Assembly (NCBI RefSeq): GCF_023509475.1
Contig: NZ_JAKSDZ010000009.1
Coordinates: 33,865 to 97,864 of the forward strand
DNA length: 64,000 bases
Source: Aestuariirhabdus haliotis
GTDB lineage: Bacteria > Pseudomonadota > Gammaproteobacteria > Pseudomonadales > Aestuariirhabdaceae
Direction: 5' to 3'
The notes under the pieces were generated by a model. It was given only the letters and a program-made list of their open reading frames with translations, was not told the DNA's origin and did not search any database. The position numbers and the translations under genes are program-made. Below are positions 1 to 12,391 of this stretch, one piece after another (the stretch's first letter is position 1; each line of letters begins with the position of its first letter).

Positions 1-1
1 T

Positions 2-1150
2 TTGGCAGGTAAACCGGTGCTTTGGGTGCACAGCGTTTCGGTGGGGGAATCGATTGCCGCGGCTCCATTGGTGAAAGGCTTGCAGCGCCAGTACCCAAGC
101 CATCAATTGGTCGTAACCACGATGACCCCGACTGGCTCGGAGCGGGTGAAAGCGCTTTATGGTGATACGGTTTTTCATGTTTATGCGCCCTACGATTTAC
201 CAGACGCCGTAGCTCGCTTTATGCGGAGTATTCGACCGCAATTGGCGGTCATTATGGAAACCGAGCTATGGCCCAATACGGTTGCCGCTTGCCACAAACA
301 GGGCGTTCCGGTACTGCTTGCCAATGCACGCCTGTCGGCTCGAAGTGCCCGGGGGTATGCTCGTTTTCCTGCTCTGGTTGGGCCAATGATGAAAGCCTTG
401 CATGTTGCCGCCCAGAGTGAAGAAGCGGCTGAGCGATTTAGGCAACTGGGTGTCTCGCCGGACAGAGTTCAGGTTACCGGTAGCTTGAAATTCGATCTGG
501 GTGTTGACGATGCTGTGAAGCAGCAGGGGGTTGAGTTGCGACAGCAATGGTTAATGAATCAGAAGCCGGAAACCACGGTTATCGTGGCCGCCAGTACTCA
601 TCAGGGGGAAGACGAGCAGGTGCTGGATGCGATCACTGGACTGGATCGTCCGGCTTTGCTGGTGTTGGTGCCACGGCATCCGGAGCGATTTGGCAAGGTG
701 GCCGAGCTTTTATCAAGGCGGGGCCTGAAATTCGCTCGCCGCAGCCGGCAAGAGGCGGTAAATGCCGACACAACGGTGGTGCTGGCGGACACCATGGGAG
801 AGATGTTGAGGCTTTTAGCCGCCGCCGATATAGCCTTTATTGGTGGCAGCCTGGTGCCCACGGGTGGACACAATATGTTGGAGGCGTCCGTCTTGGGAGT
901 GCCGGTATTGAGTGGCCCTCACCTGTTTAATTTCCAGGAAATCAGCGATCAGTTGGTGCAAGCCAAGGCGATGAAGGTTGTTCAGGATGCGGTGGAATTA
1001 GGGCAAGCGTTACGCTTGTTGGTATCCAATCCTGCGGCCTTGCAGGATATGGGGGCCGCCGGCCACGCTGTCGTTGAGCGTAATAAAGGTGCTTTGCAGA
1101 ATCAGCTTGAAATGTGCGGGCACCTGATAACAGGTGCCCGAACTGACTAG
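2..1150 (+). CDS. waaA: 3-deoxy-D-manno-octulosonic acid (Kdo) transferase, 5' end outside window
   Basis: Transfers Kdo from CMP-Kdo to lipid A at the inner membrane, the first step of LPS core assembly. The 382 visible residues cover most of a family usually about 420 long. The N-terminal membrane anchor is missing, so the gene starts upstream of the window and the TTG at base 2 is not its real start. The reading begins in the N-terminal GT30 domain, with WVHSVSVGE and the TMTPTGSERV stretch, then METELWPN. The C-terminal half carries the nucleotide-sugar site (FIGGSLVPTGGHN, EAS, GP-H-FNF). The stop codon overlaps that of the convergent TolC-family gene. Identity is clear; only the start is unseen. 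Confidence 0.95.
   Translation: MAGKPVLWVHSVSVGESIAAAPLVKGLQRQYPSHQLVVTTMTPTGSERVKALYGDTVFHVYAPYDLPDAVARFMRSIRPQLAVIMETELWPNTVAACHKQGVPVLLANARLSARSARGYARFPALVGPMMKALHVAAQSEEAAERFRQLGVSPDRVQVTGSLKFDLGVDDAVKQQGVELRQQWLMNQKPETTVIVAASTHQGEDEQVLDAITGLDRPALLVLVPRHPERFGKVAELLSRRGLKFARRSRQEAVNADTTVVLADTMGEMLRLLAAADIAFIGGSLVPTGGHNMLEASVLGVPVLSGPHLFNFQEISDQLVQAKAMKVVQDAVELGQALRLLVSNPAALQDMGAAGHAVVERNKGALQNQLEMCGHLITGARTD
1117..1140. other. 10-bp perfect hairpin at the waaA/tolC convergent junction
   Basis: An inverted repeat (cgggcacctg, loop ataa, caggtgcccg) lies in the last codons of waaA, just before the shared stop region. There is no T-run on either strand, so it is not a classical intrinsic terminator. 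Its position between two convergent genes suggests it stops or stabilises both transcripts. That role is inferred. Confidence 0.5.
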
Positions 1151-2529
1151 AGTTCCGGTAACAGCTCAGTGTCGGTCTTGCTGATCCACTGGTTAAGGTC
1201 CGACAGGTCCTGCGGACTGAGGGTGCCTGCTTCCTGCTTCAAACGCAGGGTATTAAGGATGTAGTCGTAACGCGCGTTGAGGTAATCCCGCTGCGACGCG
1301 TACAGATTTCGCTGGGCGTTGAGTACATCGACGATATTACGTGAGCCAACTTCGTAGCCGCTTTCGGTGGCTTCCAGGGCGCTTTGAGTCGAAATGATGC
1401 CCTGGGCACGCGCAGAAATACGCTGCACATCGGCCACCACGGTGCTGAACAGGTTGCGAGCCCGTTGGCTGGTCTGGCGGTTAAGGGAATCAAGCTTATC
1501 CTGGGCTTCCTGCAAACGATAAGTGGCTTCGCGGACCCGAGAGCTGGTACCGCCGCCGCTGAAGATGGGCAAGCTGAGTTCGAGTCCTGCATAGCTGGAG
1601 TTTTGTTTGCCGTCGAAGCCCGTTGTGGTCAGGGAGGGGTTGCCTGTGACGCTGTGGTTATAGCGGGCAACGGCATCGACGGTGGGGGCGTGACCCGCTT
1701 TTTGCAGCTTGAGTGTTTCTTCGGTGGCTCGGACGGCTTCCCGCGCGGCCAGGATGTTCAGGTTTTGTACCAAGGATGAATTAACCCATTCCTCTTTGAC
1801 CTTGGGTGCCGGATCTACCACGGGCATCTCTTTATCGAGACTGCCAATTTCACGATGCTCTCTGGCGGTCAGGGTGCGCAGTCTTTCAAGGCTGACTTCG
1901 ACGTCGTTTTCGGCGACGATGCGGTTAACTCGCGCATTGTCGTACACCGCCCGGGCTTCATGAACATCGGTCTGGGCGATCAGGCCAACCTCGAAACGCT
2001 GTTCGGCCTGCTCCAGCTGACGCTTGAAGGCTTTCTCTTCGGAGATGGTTGTGGTCAGGGTGTCCTCGGCACGCAATACCGCAAAGTAGGCATCGGCAAC
2101 GCGCAGAATCAGATCCTGTTGAGCGACGCTGTAATCGGCTTTGGCCTGGTCGGACAGAGCCTTGGCACGAGTATAGGTAAACCAGCGTTCCAGACGAAAG
2201 ACCGGTTGTACCAGTTGTGCGGCCCAACCATGTTCGTTGTAGCTGTTGGTTCGGTTGAACGGTGGGTTTGATGTGGAATCGAGGTTACGTTCGGTATTAG
2301 TGGATGTCGACGCGCTCATCGAAATATTGGGTAATAGACCGGCGATGCCCTGGGCGGGTAGTTCCTCGTTCGCTTTCAGCGAGGCGCCTGCGGCGGCCAG
2401 TTCAGCATCATTGGCCAGCGACTGATTGTAGATTTCCAGCAAATCTGCTGGTTCCCCCTGGGCATACACCGATGTGCTCAGTGCTGCCAGACCGGCTAAA
2501 AGGAAGCTTGGTAGATGTTTATAAGCCAT
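1147..2529 (-). CDS. tolC: TolC family outer-membrane efflux channel protein
   Basis: Outer-membrane channel and tunnel component for type I secretion and RND efflux systems. The 460-residue product starts with a signal peptide (LLAGLAALSTSVYAQ, cut near residue 24). It then shows two outer-membrane-efflux-protein repeats of long helices and beta segments: roughly 30-215, containing the PVFRLERW strand, and 240-435, containing the LPIFSGGG strand. Length is close to TolC proteins (about 450-490 aa). It is divergent from thiC and overlaps the waaA stop. The symbol rests on family and on the conserved waaA-tolC-thiC order; without a comparison I cannot exclude a paralogous OEP such as AprF. Confidence 0.88.
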   Translation of the reverse strand: MAYKHLPSFLLAGLAALSTSVYAQGEPADLLEIYNQSLANDAELAAAGASLKANEELPAQGIAGLLPNISMSASTSTNTERNLDSTSNPPFNRTNSYNEHGWAAQLVQPVFRLERWFTYTRAKALSDQAKADYSVAQQDLILRVADAYFAVLRAEDTLTTTISEEKAFKRQLEQAEQRFEVGLIAQTDVHEARAVYDNARVNRIVAENDVEVSLERLRTLTAREHREIGSLDKEMPVVDPAPKVKEEWVNSSLVQNLNILAAREAVRATEETLKLQKAGHAPTVDAVARYNHSVTGNPSLTTTGFDGKQNSSYAGLELSLPIFSGGGTSSRVREATYRLQEAQDKLDSLNRQTSQRARNLFSTVVADVQRISARAQGIISTQSALEATESGYEVGSRNIVDVLNAQRNLYASQRDYLNARYDYILNTLRLKQEAGTLSPQDLSDLNQWISKTDTELLPEL

Positions 2530-2567
2530 ATGCTGTGGTGTTCCTTGTCTGTTTGAACTTCGGAGCC

Positions 2568-2595
2568 CTGAAAGCGATTACGCTATCTGTATAAT
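2568..2595 (+). promoter_or_regulatory. Candidate sigma-70 promoter for thiC
   Basis: A perfect -10 (tataat, 2590-2595) with a weak -35 (ctgaaa, 2568-2573) at 16 bp spacing points towards thiC. It would give a 5' leader of about 200 nt, which fits the structured leader found downstream. The -35 is poor, so only the -10 is strong evidence. Confidence 0.4.
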
Positions 2596-2654
2596 GTTGG
2601 CCGCTGTTTGACGTAACCTAGTGTAACAAAACGGAATAGGGTCGGAGTATAAAG

Positions 2655-2778
2655 TATACTGCCGGACAGTATATAGTAGCCGAATCAATATCCAGTGCCT
2701 GATCGACCGATTTTGCCAACCATTGGCAACGCGCTTTGGGTGCTTCTCCTCATCGTATCCTTGATACGTCAACCTGAC
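2655..2778 (+). promoter_or_regulatory. Structured thiC leader: four short perfect hairpins
   Basis: Four inverted repeats lie in order before thiC: tatactg/cagtata (2655-2661 and 2667-2673), ttgccaa/ttggcaa (2713-2719 and 2723-2729), cgtatc/gatacg (2754-2759 and 2763-2768) and gtca/tgac (2768-2771 and 2775-2778). thiC genes in this group usually carry a TPP riboswitch. Here the 3' part (aacctga, cagat, taggg near 2771-2793) resembles the 3' half of one, and gggtgc (2738-2743) resembles the P2 strand. The invariant ctgaga element is absent. Either a degenerate TPP element or an unrelated regulatory leader is possible. Confidence 0.4.
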
Positions 2779-2788
2779 TCAGATTTAG

Positions 2789-4678
<1,890 letters not shown>

Positions 4679-4679
4679 T

Positions 4680-5141
4680 GTGGCTACTCAGTTCGTCAAA
4701 CAGCGGTATAGCATTGATCTTGTCGCGCAGCAGGCGCTTTGCGAACATAACTATGCCCGTTTGATGAAACTGTTGCCCCGTTGGGACCGGGTTGACGAGC
4801 AGCGTTATGGTATTCATTACGGTGAACATCAGGCATCGGTCTGTTTCCTGATCCAGCAGCGTTGCCCCTTCACCAGTATGCTGGAGGTGAGTCACGAGGC
4901 CGATTGGGGGCACTGGCTGGCACCACCAGTGATGCAAGTGCGGGTCTATCATGACCTGCGCATGGCAGAGGTGGTCAGTACCCTCAACCGTCAACACCTG
5001 GCTGCACGTTACGACTATCCCAATAGCAACATGGATCTGCCTGACGAAAAGGCTCAGTGGAATCGCTTTCTGGGCGAATGGCTGAGTCATTGCATCGAGG
5101 GTGGCGTCAGCCTTGATTCGTGGAATACGGCATCGTTGTGA
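4680..5141 (+). CDS. DUF1249 family protein (YqiB-like)
   Basis: A small soluble protein of 153 residues in the YqiB/DUF1249 family. Its biochemical role is unknown; in enterobacteria it sits between nudF and cpdA. The reading used starts at GTG 4680, one base after the thiC stop, with an aaggtg Shine-Dalgarno-like stretch inside the thiC 3' end. The ATG overlapping the thiC stop is in another frame. Family-typical features are the N-terminal YxxDLxxQQxxCExNYxRLxKLLP stretch and a C-terminal NxFLxEWLxHCxxxG segment. It lies just upstream of cpdA as elsewhere in gammaproteobacteria. Function cannot be read from the sequence. Confidence 0.85.
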   Translation: MATQFVKQRYSIDLVAQQALCEHNYARLMKLLPRWDRVDEQRYGIHYGEHQASVCFLIQQRCPFTSMLEVSHEADWGHWLAPPVMQVRVYHDLRMAEVVSTLNRQHLAARYDYPNSNMDLPDEKAQWNRFLGEWLSHCIEGGVSLDSWNTASL

Positions 5142-5248
5142 CTGAGTTGGAATTTTTGCCATAAAGCCCCTGAGTCGAAGCGGGGGCGCTGTTATAGTGG
5201 CCTACTCAATAAATCTAACGGCTAGTCGTCGTGCCCTAGGAGTGCTTG

Positions 5249-6052
5249 TTGTCCAGCTCAGGTTCGTCATCGGTGATCAGGATGATGCAAATCACGGATT
5301 GTCACCTGTTTGCCCAATCGGGTGATCGGTTGATGGGGGTGGACACCACAGAAACCCTGGATTGGGTGCTGGAACTGGCAGCCTCGCTGGATCGTCCCGA
5401 TCGCCTGTTGCTGACCGGAGACCTGGCTCAGGATGGCTCGGTAGCGGCGTACGCCAAGCTACGGGATCGGATCGCTGGTTTGCAGGCACCGGCCAGCTGG
5501 ATTTGCGGCAACCACGACAACGCCGAAGCGATGGCGGACGCGTTGGTTGACCAGCCGCAAGCGCTAGGTAAATTGCAGCGAATGGGTAACTGGCAACTGA
5601 TCCTGCTGCATACCCAGGTGGAAGATGAGGTCGGTGGCTTTTTAGCCGAGTCCGAGTTGGCCCTGGTCGAGCAAAGCCTGAAGGACTTCGAAGGTCATAG
5701 CCTGATAGCCATGCACCATCATCCACTGGCGATGGACAGTCAATGGATGGATCGTATCGCGATTGCCAATAGTGAACAGCTGTGGCAAAAGCTATCGCAC
5801 GCACAGGGCAAGGTGGTGCTGCTCTGCGGGCATGTCCATCAACAACAGGAATTGCAGCGCGATGGCATAGAGTTGTTCACCACGCCGGCCACCTGCTTTC
5901 AGTTCTCCCCTCATAGCCGCGAGTTTGGTGTCACCGATGAGATGCCCGGCTTGCGTACCTTCGAGCTTTATGACGACGGTTCTGTATCCAGTCGCGTGCA
6001 TAGGGTCAGCGGACGCAAGTTGAGCCTGAACAGGGAGTTGATGGGGTATTAA
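5249..6052 (+). CDS. cpdA: 3',5'-cyclic-AMP phosphodiesterase CpdA
   Basis: Hydrolyses cAMP to 5'-AMP and so dampens CRP/Vfr signalling. The roughly 267-residue product is a class III metallophosphoesterase. In order it shows ITDCHLF (D and H metal ligands), TGDLAQDG, CGNHDN, MHHHPL and CGHVHQ, which together form the binuclear metal site. Start choice: TTG 5249 lies 6 bases after aggag (5238-5242); TTG 5246 immediately before it is possible but too close to the ribosome site. It lies between the DUF1249 gene and yqiA, the conserved order, and is likely an operon member with parE downstream. Confidence 0.93.
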   Translation: MSSSGSSSVIRMMQITDCHLFAQSGDRLMGVDTTETLDWVLELAASLDRPDRLLLTGDLAQDGSVAAYAKLRDRIAGLQAPASWICGNHDNAEAMADALVDQPQALGKLQRMGNWQLILLHTQVEDEVGGFLAESELALVEQSLKDFEGHSLIAMHHHPLAMDSQWMDRIAIANSEQLWQKLSHAQGKVVLLCGHVHQQQELQRDGIELFTTPATCFQFSPHSREFGVTDEMPGLRTFELYDDGSVSSRVHRVSGRKLSLNRELMGY

Positions 6053-6149
6053 TTGGGTCGTGGTTTCAGAGCGGCTTGTTTCAAACCGGGTATTTGCTTA
6101 CTCTTCCCTGCTTCGTTTCTTATTTTCTGCGGCGTAAATCATCTGTCTT

Positions 6150-6770
6150 ATGGCAAATTCTGTTCCCTTGCTGGTTTATATTCACGGCTTTAACAGCTCC
6201 TCGGCGTCGTTTAAAGCACAGCAACTGCAGCAGGATCTTGAGCAGCAGTGCTTTACCTGTGAACTCTGGCTACCGGATCTGTCCCATTGGCCGGCCCAGG
6301 CGGTACAACAATTGTTCACGCGCCTGAAACCGGAGGTTGGCAAGCGCCCAATCGCTCTGATCGGTAGTTCGCTGGGGGGGTACTATGGCACCTGGCTACG
6401 CCAACGTCTGCTGTCCGAAGCGCCCCAAGGCACCCGAATTCCGTTGGCCCTGATCAACCCGGCGGTGCGCCCTTATGAGTATTGGGATAACTATCTTGGG
6501 GAGCAGGAGAACCACTATACCGGTGAGCGCTATACCCTGACCCAGGACCATGTGCGCCAGTTAGTGCTGCTGGATGTGGCGCAAGTGAGTGACCCCGAGG
6601 ATTGTTTGCTATTGCTGCAAACCGGGGATGAAACGCTGGATTACCGTCGAGCCCTGGAGCGTTATCCTAACAGTCAACAGCAGGTTGAAGAGGGAGGCTC
6701 CCATGGATTTGATGGGTTCGAAGCCAAACTGCCTAACCTGTACCGTTTTTTTCATTTTATTGATGCGTAG
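6150..6770 (+). CDS. yqiA: YqiA/YcfP family alpha/beta-hydrolase (esterase)
   Basis: Small alpha/beta-hydrolase of 206 residues; the E. coli relative acts as an esterase on acyl substrates. Visible elements are VYIHGFNSSS near the N-terminus (oxyanion strand), the nucleophile elbow GSSLGGYY around residues 74-81 with the catalytic Ser, and a C-terminal GGSHGFDGF that would supply the His. An Asp before LLLQTGDETLDY is the probable acid. It is placed between cpdA and parE, as in E. coli and Pseudomonas. No clear Shine-Dalgarno precedes ATG 6150. Natural substrate unknown. Confidence 0.88.
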   Translation: MANSVPLLVYIHGFNSSSASFKAQQLQQDLEQQCFTCELWLPDLSHWPAQAVQQLFTRLKPEVGKRPIALIGSSLGGYYGTWLRQRLLSEAPQGTRIPLALINPAVRPYEYWDNYLGEQENHYTGERYTLTQDHVRQLVLLDVAQVSDPEDCLLLLQTGDETLDYRRALERYPNSQQQVEEGGSHGFDGFEAKLPNLYRFFHFIDA

Positions 6771-6773
6771 TGA

Positions 6774-8675
<1,902 letters not shown>

Positions 8676-8711
8676 GTCGATTGCCGAATACTATAAGAGA
8701 TAACGAGTCGT

Positions 8712-10964
8712 ATGACAGATCAGATTATCATCGGTGATGATGGCGTTGAGCGTCAGAGCCTGAAAGATTACACCCGTAATGCGTACCTCAATTATTCCAT
8801 GTACGTGATCCTCGATCGCGCGTTGCCCCATGTCGGGGACGGCCTGAAGCCGGTGCAACGCCGAATCGTTTACGCCATGAGCGAACTGGGGCTGAAAAAC
8901 AGCGCCAAGTATAAAAAATCCGCTCGTACCATCGGTGATGTGCTGGGTAAGTTTCACCCCCATGGTGATAGCGCCTGCTATGAAGCCATGGTGTTGATGG
9001 CGCAGCCTTTTTCCTATCGTTATACGCTGGTGGAAGGACAGGGTAACTGGGGCTCTCCGGATGACCCGAAATCTTTTGCCGCCATGCGGTACACAGAAGC
9101 CAAACTATCCACCTACTCGGAAGTATTGCTGAGCGAATTGGGTCAGGGAACGGTCGATTGGATCCCTAACTTCGATGGTACCCTGGACGAGCCCGCGACT
9201 TTGCCGGCGCGTTTACCGAATGTCCTGTTGAATGGCGGTACCGGTATCGCGGTGGGGATGGCGACCGATATTCCGCCCCATAACCTGAGGGAAGTGGCGG
9301 CGGCCTGTGTGCATCTGTTGGAGCACCCCAAAGCGACCCTGGAAGACCTTTGTGAACACGTTAAAGGTCCCGATTTTCCGACCGACGCTGAGTTGATAAC
9401 ACCTCCGGCTGATCTGTTAAAAATGTATCAGAGTGGTCGTGGCAGTTTGCGTATGCGGGCGGTGTACCTGAATGAAAATGGCGATGTGGTCATTACTGCA
9501 CTGCCGCATCAGGTGTCCGGCGCCAAGGTGTTGGAGCAGATTGCCGACCAGATGCAGAAAAAGAAGCTGCCGATGGTGGCCGACCTGCGTGATGAGTCAG
9601 ACCATGAAAACCCAACCCGGCTGGTCATCGTGCCCCGTTCCAACCGAGTGGATGTCGAGCAGTTGATGAATCACCTGTTTGCGACCACGGATCTGGAACG
9701 GACCTATAGGGTTAACCTGAATGTGATCGGCATCGATGGCCGGCCGCAGGTGAAAGCGCTCGATCAGCTGTTGCGTGAATGGCTCAGCTATCGAACCGAA
9801 ACGGTACGCCGTCGTTTGCAATATCGCCTCGACAAGGTCAACAAGCGCCTGCATCTGCTCGATGGTTTGCTGATCGCTTTTCTCAACCTCGATGAAGTGA
9901 TTCATATCATTCGCACCGAGGATGAACCCAAGGCTGTTTTGATGGAGCGCTTTGGTCTGACCGACGTGCAGGCGGATTATATTCTCGACACAAGGTTACG
10001 CCAGCTGGCGCGGCTGGAAGAGATGAAAATCCGTACCGAGCAGTCGGAGTTGGAAACCGAACGCGACAAGCTGGAGAAGATTCTGGGCTCCGAAGCCCGT
10101 CTCAAAACGCTGATCAAGAAAGAGATCATCAAAGACGCTGAAACCTACGGCGACGATCGACGCTCGCCCATTCGGGTTCGCAGTGAAGCCCGAGCCCTGG
10201 ATGAAACAGAGTTGATGCCGGCGGAGCCGGTAACGGTGGTGTTGTCACAGAAAGGCTGGATTCGCTCGGCCAAAGGGCACGAAGTGGATCCGCAAGCGCT
10301 CAGTTATAAATCGGGTGATGCTTACCAACTATCGGTTAAAGGTCGAAGTAACCAGCCCACGGTCGTGATCGATTCCACCGGTCGTAGTTACAGTGTCGTG
10401 ACTCACACCCTGCCTTCGGCACGCGGTCAGGGGGAGCCGTTAACCGGGCGTTTGAATGTGCCCTCGGGTGCCGGGTTTGAAGGCATGTTGATCGGTGAGG
10501 ATCGGCAACGTTTCCTGATGGCCTCGGATGCGGGCTATGGTTTTGTCACCCGCCTCGGCGATCTGCAAAGCAAGAATCGCTCGGGTAAAGCGGCACTGAC
10601 GTTGCCCAGGGGCGCGCGAGTAATGACGCCGCTGCCCATTGATAATGTCGATGAGCAGCAGGTCGCGGCGGTCACCAACGAGGGGCGCTTATTACTGTTC
10701 CCATTGGCTGATTTACCGGAGCTGGCGCGGGGCAAGGGCAATAAGATTATCAATATTGCCGCCGCCAGAGTCGCCGAGCGAGAAGAGTTTGTAGTGGGTT
10801 TGGCCGTGTTGTCGCCCAAGCAAACCCTGGTGCTGTATGCGGGTAAACGCCACCTGAATCTACGACCTTCTGACCTGGAGCATTATCTGGGTGAGCGAGG
10901 CCGTCGTGGCAATAAACTGCCGCGAGGCTTCCAGAAAGTGGATAGCATCGAAGCCGAAGCCTAG
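8712..10964 (+). CDS. parC: DNA topoisomerase IV subunit A
   Basis: DNA-cleavage subunit of topoisomerase IV; 750 residues, as expected for ParC. The winged-helix/tower domain has the catalytic tyrosine at about residue 127 ([10 protein letters not shown]). The quinolone-determining segment [12 protein letters not shown] keeps Ser87 and Glu91, equivalent to E. coli Ser80 and Glu84, so this copy is wild type at the main fluoroquinolone positions. The C-terminal part (about 500-740) has beta-pinwheel repeats with imperfect GyrA-box-like motifs. It sits downstream of parE; its 3' end faces the AhpA-like gene. Confidence 0.98.
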   Translation: MTDQIIIGDDGVERQSLKDYTRNAYLNYSMYVILDRALPHVGDGLKPVQRRIVYAMSELGLKNSAKYKKSARTIGDVLGKFHPHGDSACYEAMVLMAQPFSYRYTLVEGQGNWGSPDDPKSFAAMRYTEAKLSTYSEVLLSELGQGTVDWIPNFDGTLDEPATLPARLPNVLLNGGTGIAVGMATDIPPHNLREVAAACVHLLEHPKATLEDLCEHVKGPDFPTDAELITPPADLLKMYQSGRGSLRMRAVYLNENGDVVITALPHQVSGAKVLEQIADQMQKKKLPMVADLRDESDHENPTRLVIVPRSNRVDVEQLMNHLFATTDLERTYRVNLNVIGIDGRPQVKALDQLLREWLSYRTETVRRRLQYRLDKVNKRLHLLDGLLIAFLNLDEVIHIIRTEDEPKAVLMERFGLTDVQADYILDTRLRQLARLEEMKIRTEQSELETERDKLEKILGSEARLKTLIKKEIIKDAETYGDDRRSPIRVRSEARALDETELMPAEPVTVVLSQKGWIRSAKGHEVDPQALSYKSGDAYQLSVKGRSNQPTVVIDSTGRSYSVVTHTLPSARGQGEPLTGRLNVPSGAGFEGMLIGEDRQRFLMASDAGYGFVTRLGDLQSKNRSGKAALTLPRGARVMTPLPIDNVDEQQVAAVTNEGRLLLFPLADLPELARGKGNKIINIAAARVAEREEFVVGLAVLSPKQTLVLYAGKRHLNLRPSDLEHYLGERGRRGNKLPRGFQKVDSIEAEA

Positions 10965-10966
10965 GG

Positions 10967-11002
10967 GGCTGTTTAATCAGGATGCCTGGGTCATCCACAG
11001 CC
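10967..11002. terminator. Candidate hairpin terminator between parC and the convergent membrane-protein gene
   Basis: A nested inverted repeat: outer stem ggctgt/acagcc (10967-10972, 10997-11002) and inner stem ggatg/catcc (10980-10984, 10992-10996). It begins just after the parC stop. No long T-run follows, so factor-independent termination would be weak. Confidence 0.35.
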
Positions 11003-11033
11003 GTTTCCCGCAGCTCGGGGAGCGGCCATGACT

Positions 11034-12242
11034 TCAGGCAGACAGCCGATCCTGCGCCCCGATTTGCTGGCATTGTTGGTCGAGAAGATGCTGATAGCTG
11101 ACATGCACCTCGGTGATTCGAGAGGGGGCTTCAGCACCTCGCTCTTCCAAGGTGATCCGGCTTTCTTCATTCAGTGCTTCCGCCAGCTCTGGGCAGATAG
11201 CAACACCGTTGCGATGATCTTGTACGGCCAGTTGATAAGCGACTGATGCGGCAGTGCTCTGTTGCAGTGGGTGGTCATCCTGAGACTCGCTTGTGTGCTG
11301 GTAGCACATGCCTATGCCCAGGCTAAAACCGGGCTGCTGTTGCTGCTTTCTATGCTGGCTTAACCGTTCTAGCAACAGGGCGCAACAAGTGGCACTGAAC
11401 AGAAAGTCTTCATTAAATGCTTCGGGAAAACTAAAGAAAGCCTGCCCTTCGGCGGAAAAACTCAGTTCACCATTGTACAGGCGGGCAGCTTGTTGCATGG
11501 CCTGACTTTGTTGCTTGACTAGCAAGGCAAAATCTCCCGGATTCATGCATTGCTGGAGTGTGGGCAGGTTATTCAGGCGAATACAAAGCAGCGCTCGCGG
11601 GCCTTGCTCGAAGCTTGATGATGGCGCGTTAGTTTCATTGCTGTGTTCTTTCAGGCCTTGATCAACCTTTTCCGTATACTCAATTGGGTCATCGTTTGCC
11701 TTTGCAGGGATCGCCGTTTGTCCGGAGCTTGAAGTCATGCGCTCCTCTCTGGGCAGGTGTCGGAGCAGTAGAAACGCTACCACCATCAGCAATAGCGCCG
11801 ACAGGGCTATCAGTGTTACGGCATCTGTGGCCGGTTTGCGAATATATTGATCGTTTAGGCGCACCCGAACGTAGCCGGCGATCACTTCCTGGTAATGGAC
11901 CGGCGCCGTAAACAAGCGTCCTTCATCACTGCTGTTGAAACTGCGCCCGGCAAGCAACTGGTTATCGATGCTATAGACATTAATGGCCGCAATGTAAGGG
12001 TTATCGCTAAGCTGGTTGAGCATGATATTAAGGCTTAGGCGGTCGTTACTGACCAGGAGTTCAGTGGCCTGGTGAGCCGTCTGAACGGCCAGGGTGTCGC
12101 CAAAAACATAGGCCTGGGTTTCGCTGGTAAAGCGGACTTGCTGGTACGCAATAGCACTAAACAACAGCACGCTCGCGACATAGAAGAGTCCAAGAATGAG
12201 AGCGTAACGCTGGCTAAAAAAAGTGGTCAGGCTATTTGGCAC
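11034..12242 (-). CDS. AhpA/YtjB-like inner-membrane protein with degenerate cyclase-like C-terminus
   Basis: Membrane protein divergent from serB, the place occupied by ytjB/ahpA-type genes in other gammaproteobacteria. About 402 residues. The first transmembrane helix is near residues 13-35, a periplasmic domain of roughly 110 residues follows, then a second helix near 145-167, then a cytoplasmic part of some 230 residues. The distal half resembles a class III nucleotidyl-cyclase fold (RALLCIRLNNL and FSAEGQAFFSFP in place of metal-binding and GDG motifs) but lacks the catalytic aspartates. GTG 12242 is chosen because the upstream in-frame ATG (12338) would place a good -10 (tacaat on this strand, 12296-12301) inside the gene. 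Function unknown. Confidence 0.65.
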   Translation of the reverse strand: MPNSLTTFFSQRYALILGLFYVASVLLFSAIAYQQVRFTSETQAYVFGDTLAVQTAHQATELLVSNDRLSLNIMLNQLSDNPYIAAINVYSIDNQLLAGRSFNSSDEGRLFTAPVHYQEVIAGYVRVRLNDQYIRKPATDAVTLIALSALLLMVVAFLLLRHLPREERMTSSSGQTAIPAKANDDPIEYTEKVDQGLKEHSNETNAPSSSFEQGPRALLCIRLNNLPTLQQCMNPGDFALLVKQQSQAMQQAARLYNGELSFSAEGQAFFSFPEAFNEDFLFSATCCALLLERLSQHRKQQQQPGFSLGIGMCYQHTSESQDDHPLQQSTAASVAYQLAVQDHRNGVAICPELAEALNEESRITLEERGAEAPSRITEVHVSYQHLLDQQCQQIGAQDRLSA

Positions 12243-12295
12243 GTTAAATATCTTGAGGCAGCTAGCAAAAGGAAAGGGTGATTGAATGCGCGCAT

Positions 12296-12301
12296 ATTGT
12301 A
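12296..12301 (-). promoter_or_regulatory. -10 element for the AhpA-like gene
   Basis: Reads tacaat on the minus strand. It mirrors the -10 for serB 53 bp away. No convincing -35 at 16-18 bp. It supports the shorter GTG start of the membrane-protein gene. Confidence 0.4.
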
Positions 12302-12354
12302 GCCTGAAACCATCAAACTGTCGCAACCGGAAACACATTCACAAGGATCTCGGT

Positions 12355-12360
12355 TACAAT
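12355..12360 (+). promoter_or_regulatory. -10 element for serB
   Basis: Reads tacaat, giving a short leader of roughly 25 nt before the serB GTG. The surrounding bases (ggttacaatagc) nearly mirror those of the divergent -10 at 12296-12301. The -35 region is weak. Confidence 0.4.
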
Positions 12361-12391
12361 AGCTGCCCAGTTTCGTGAACGGATTATCGAT

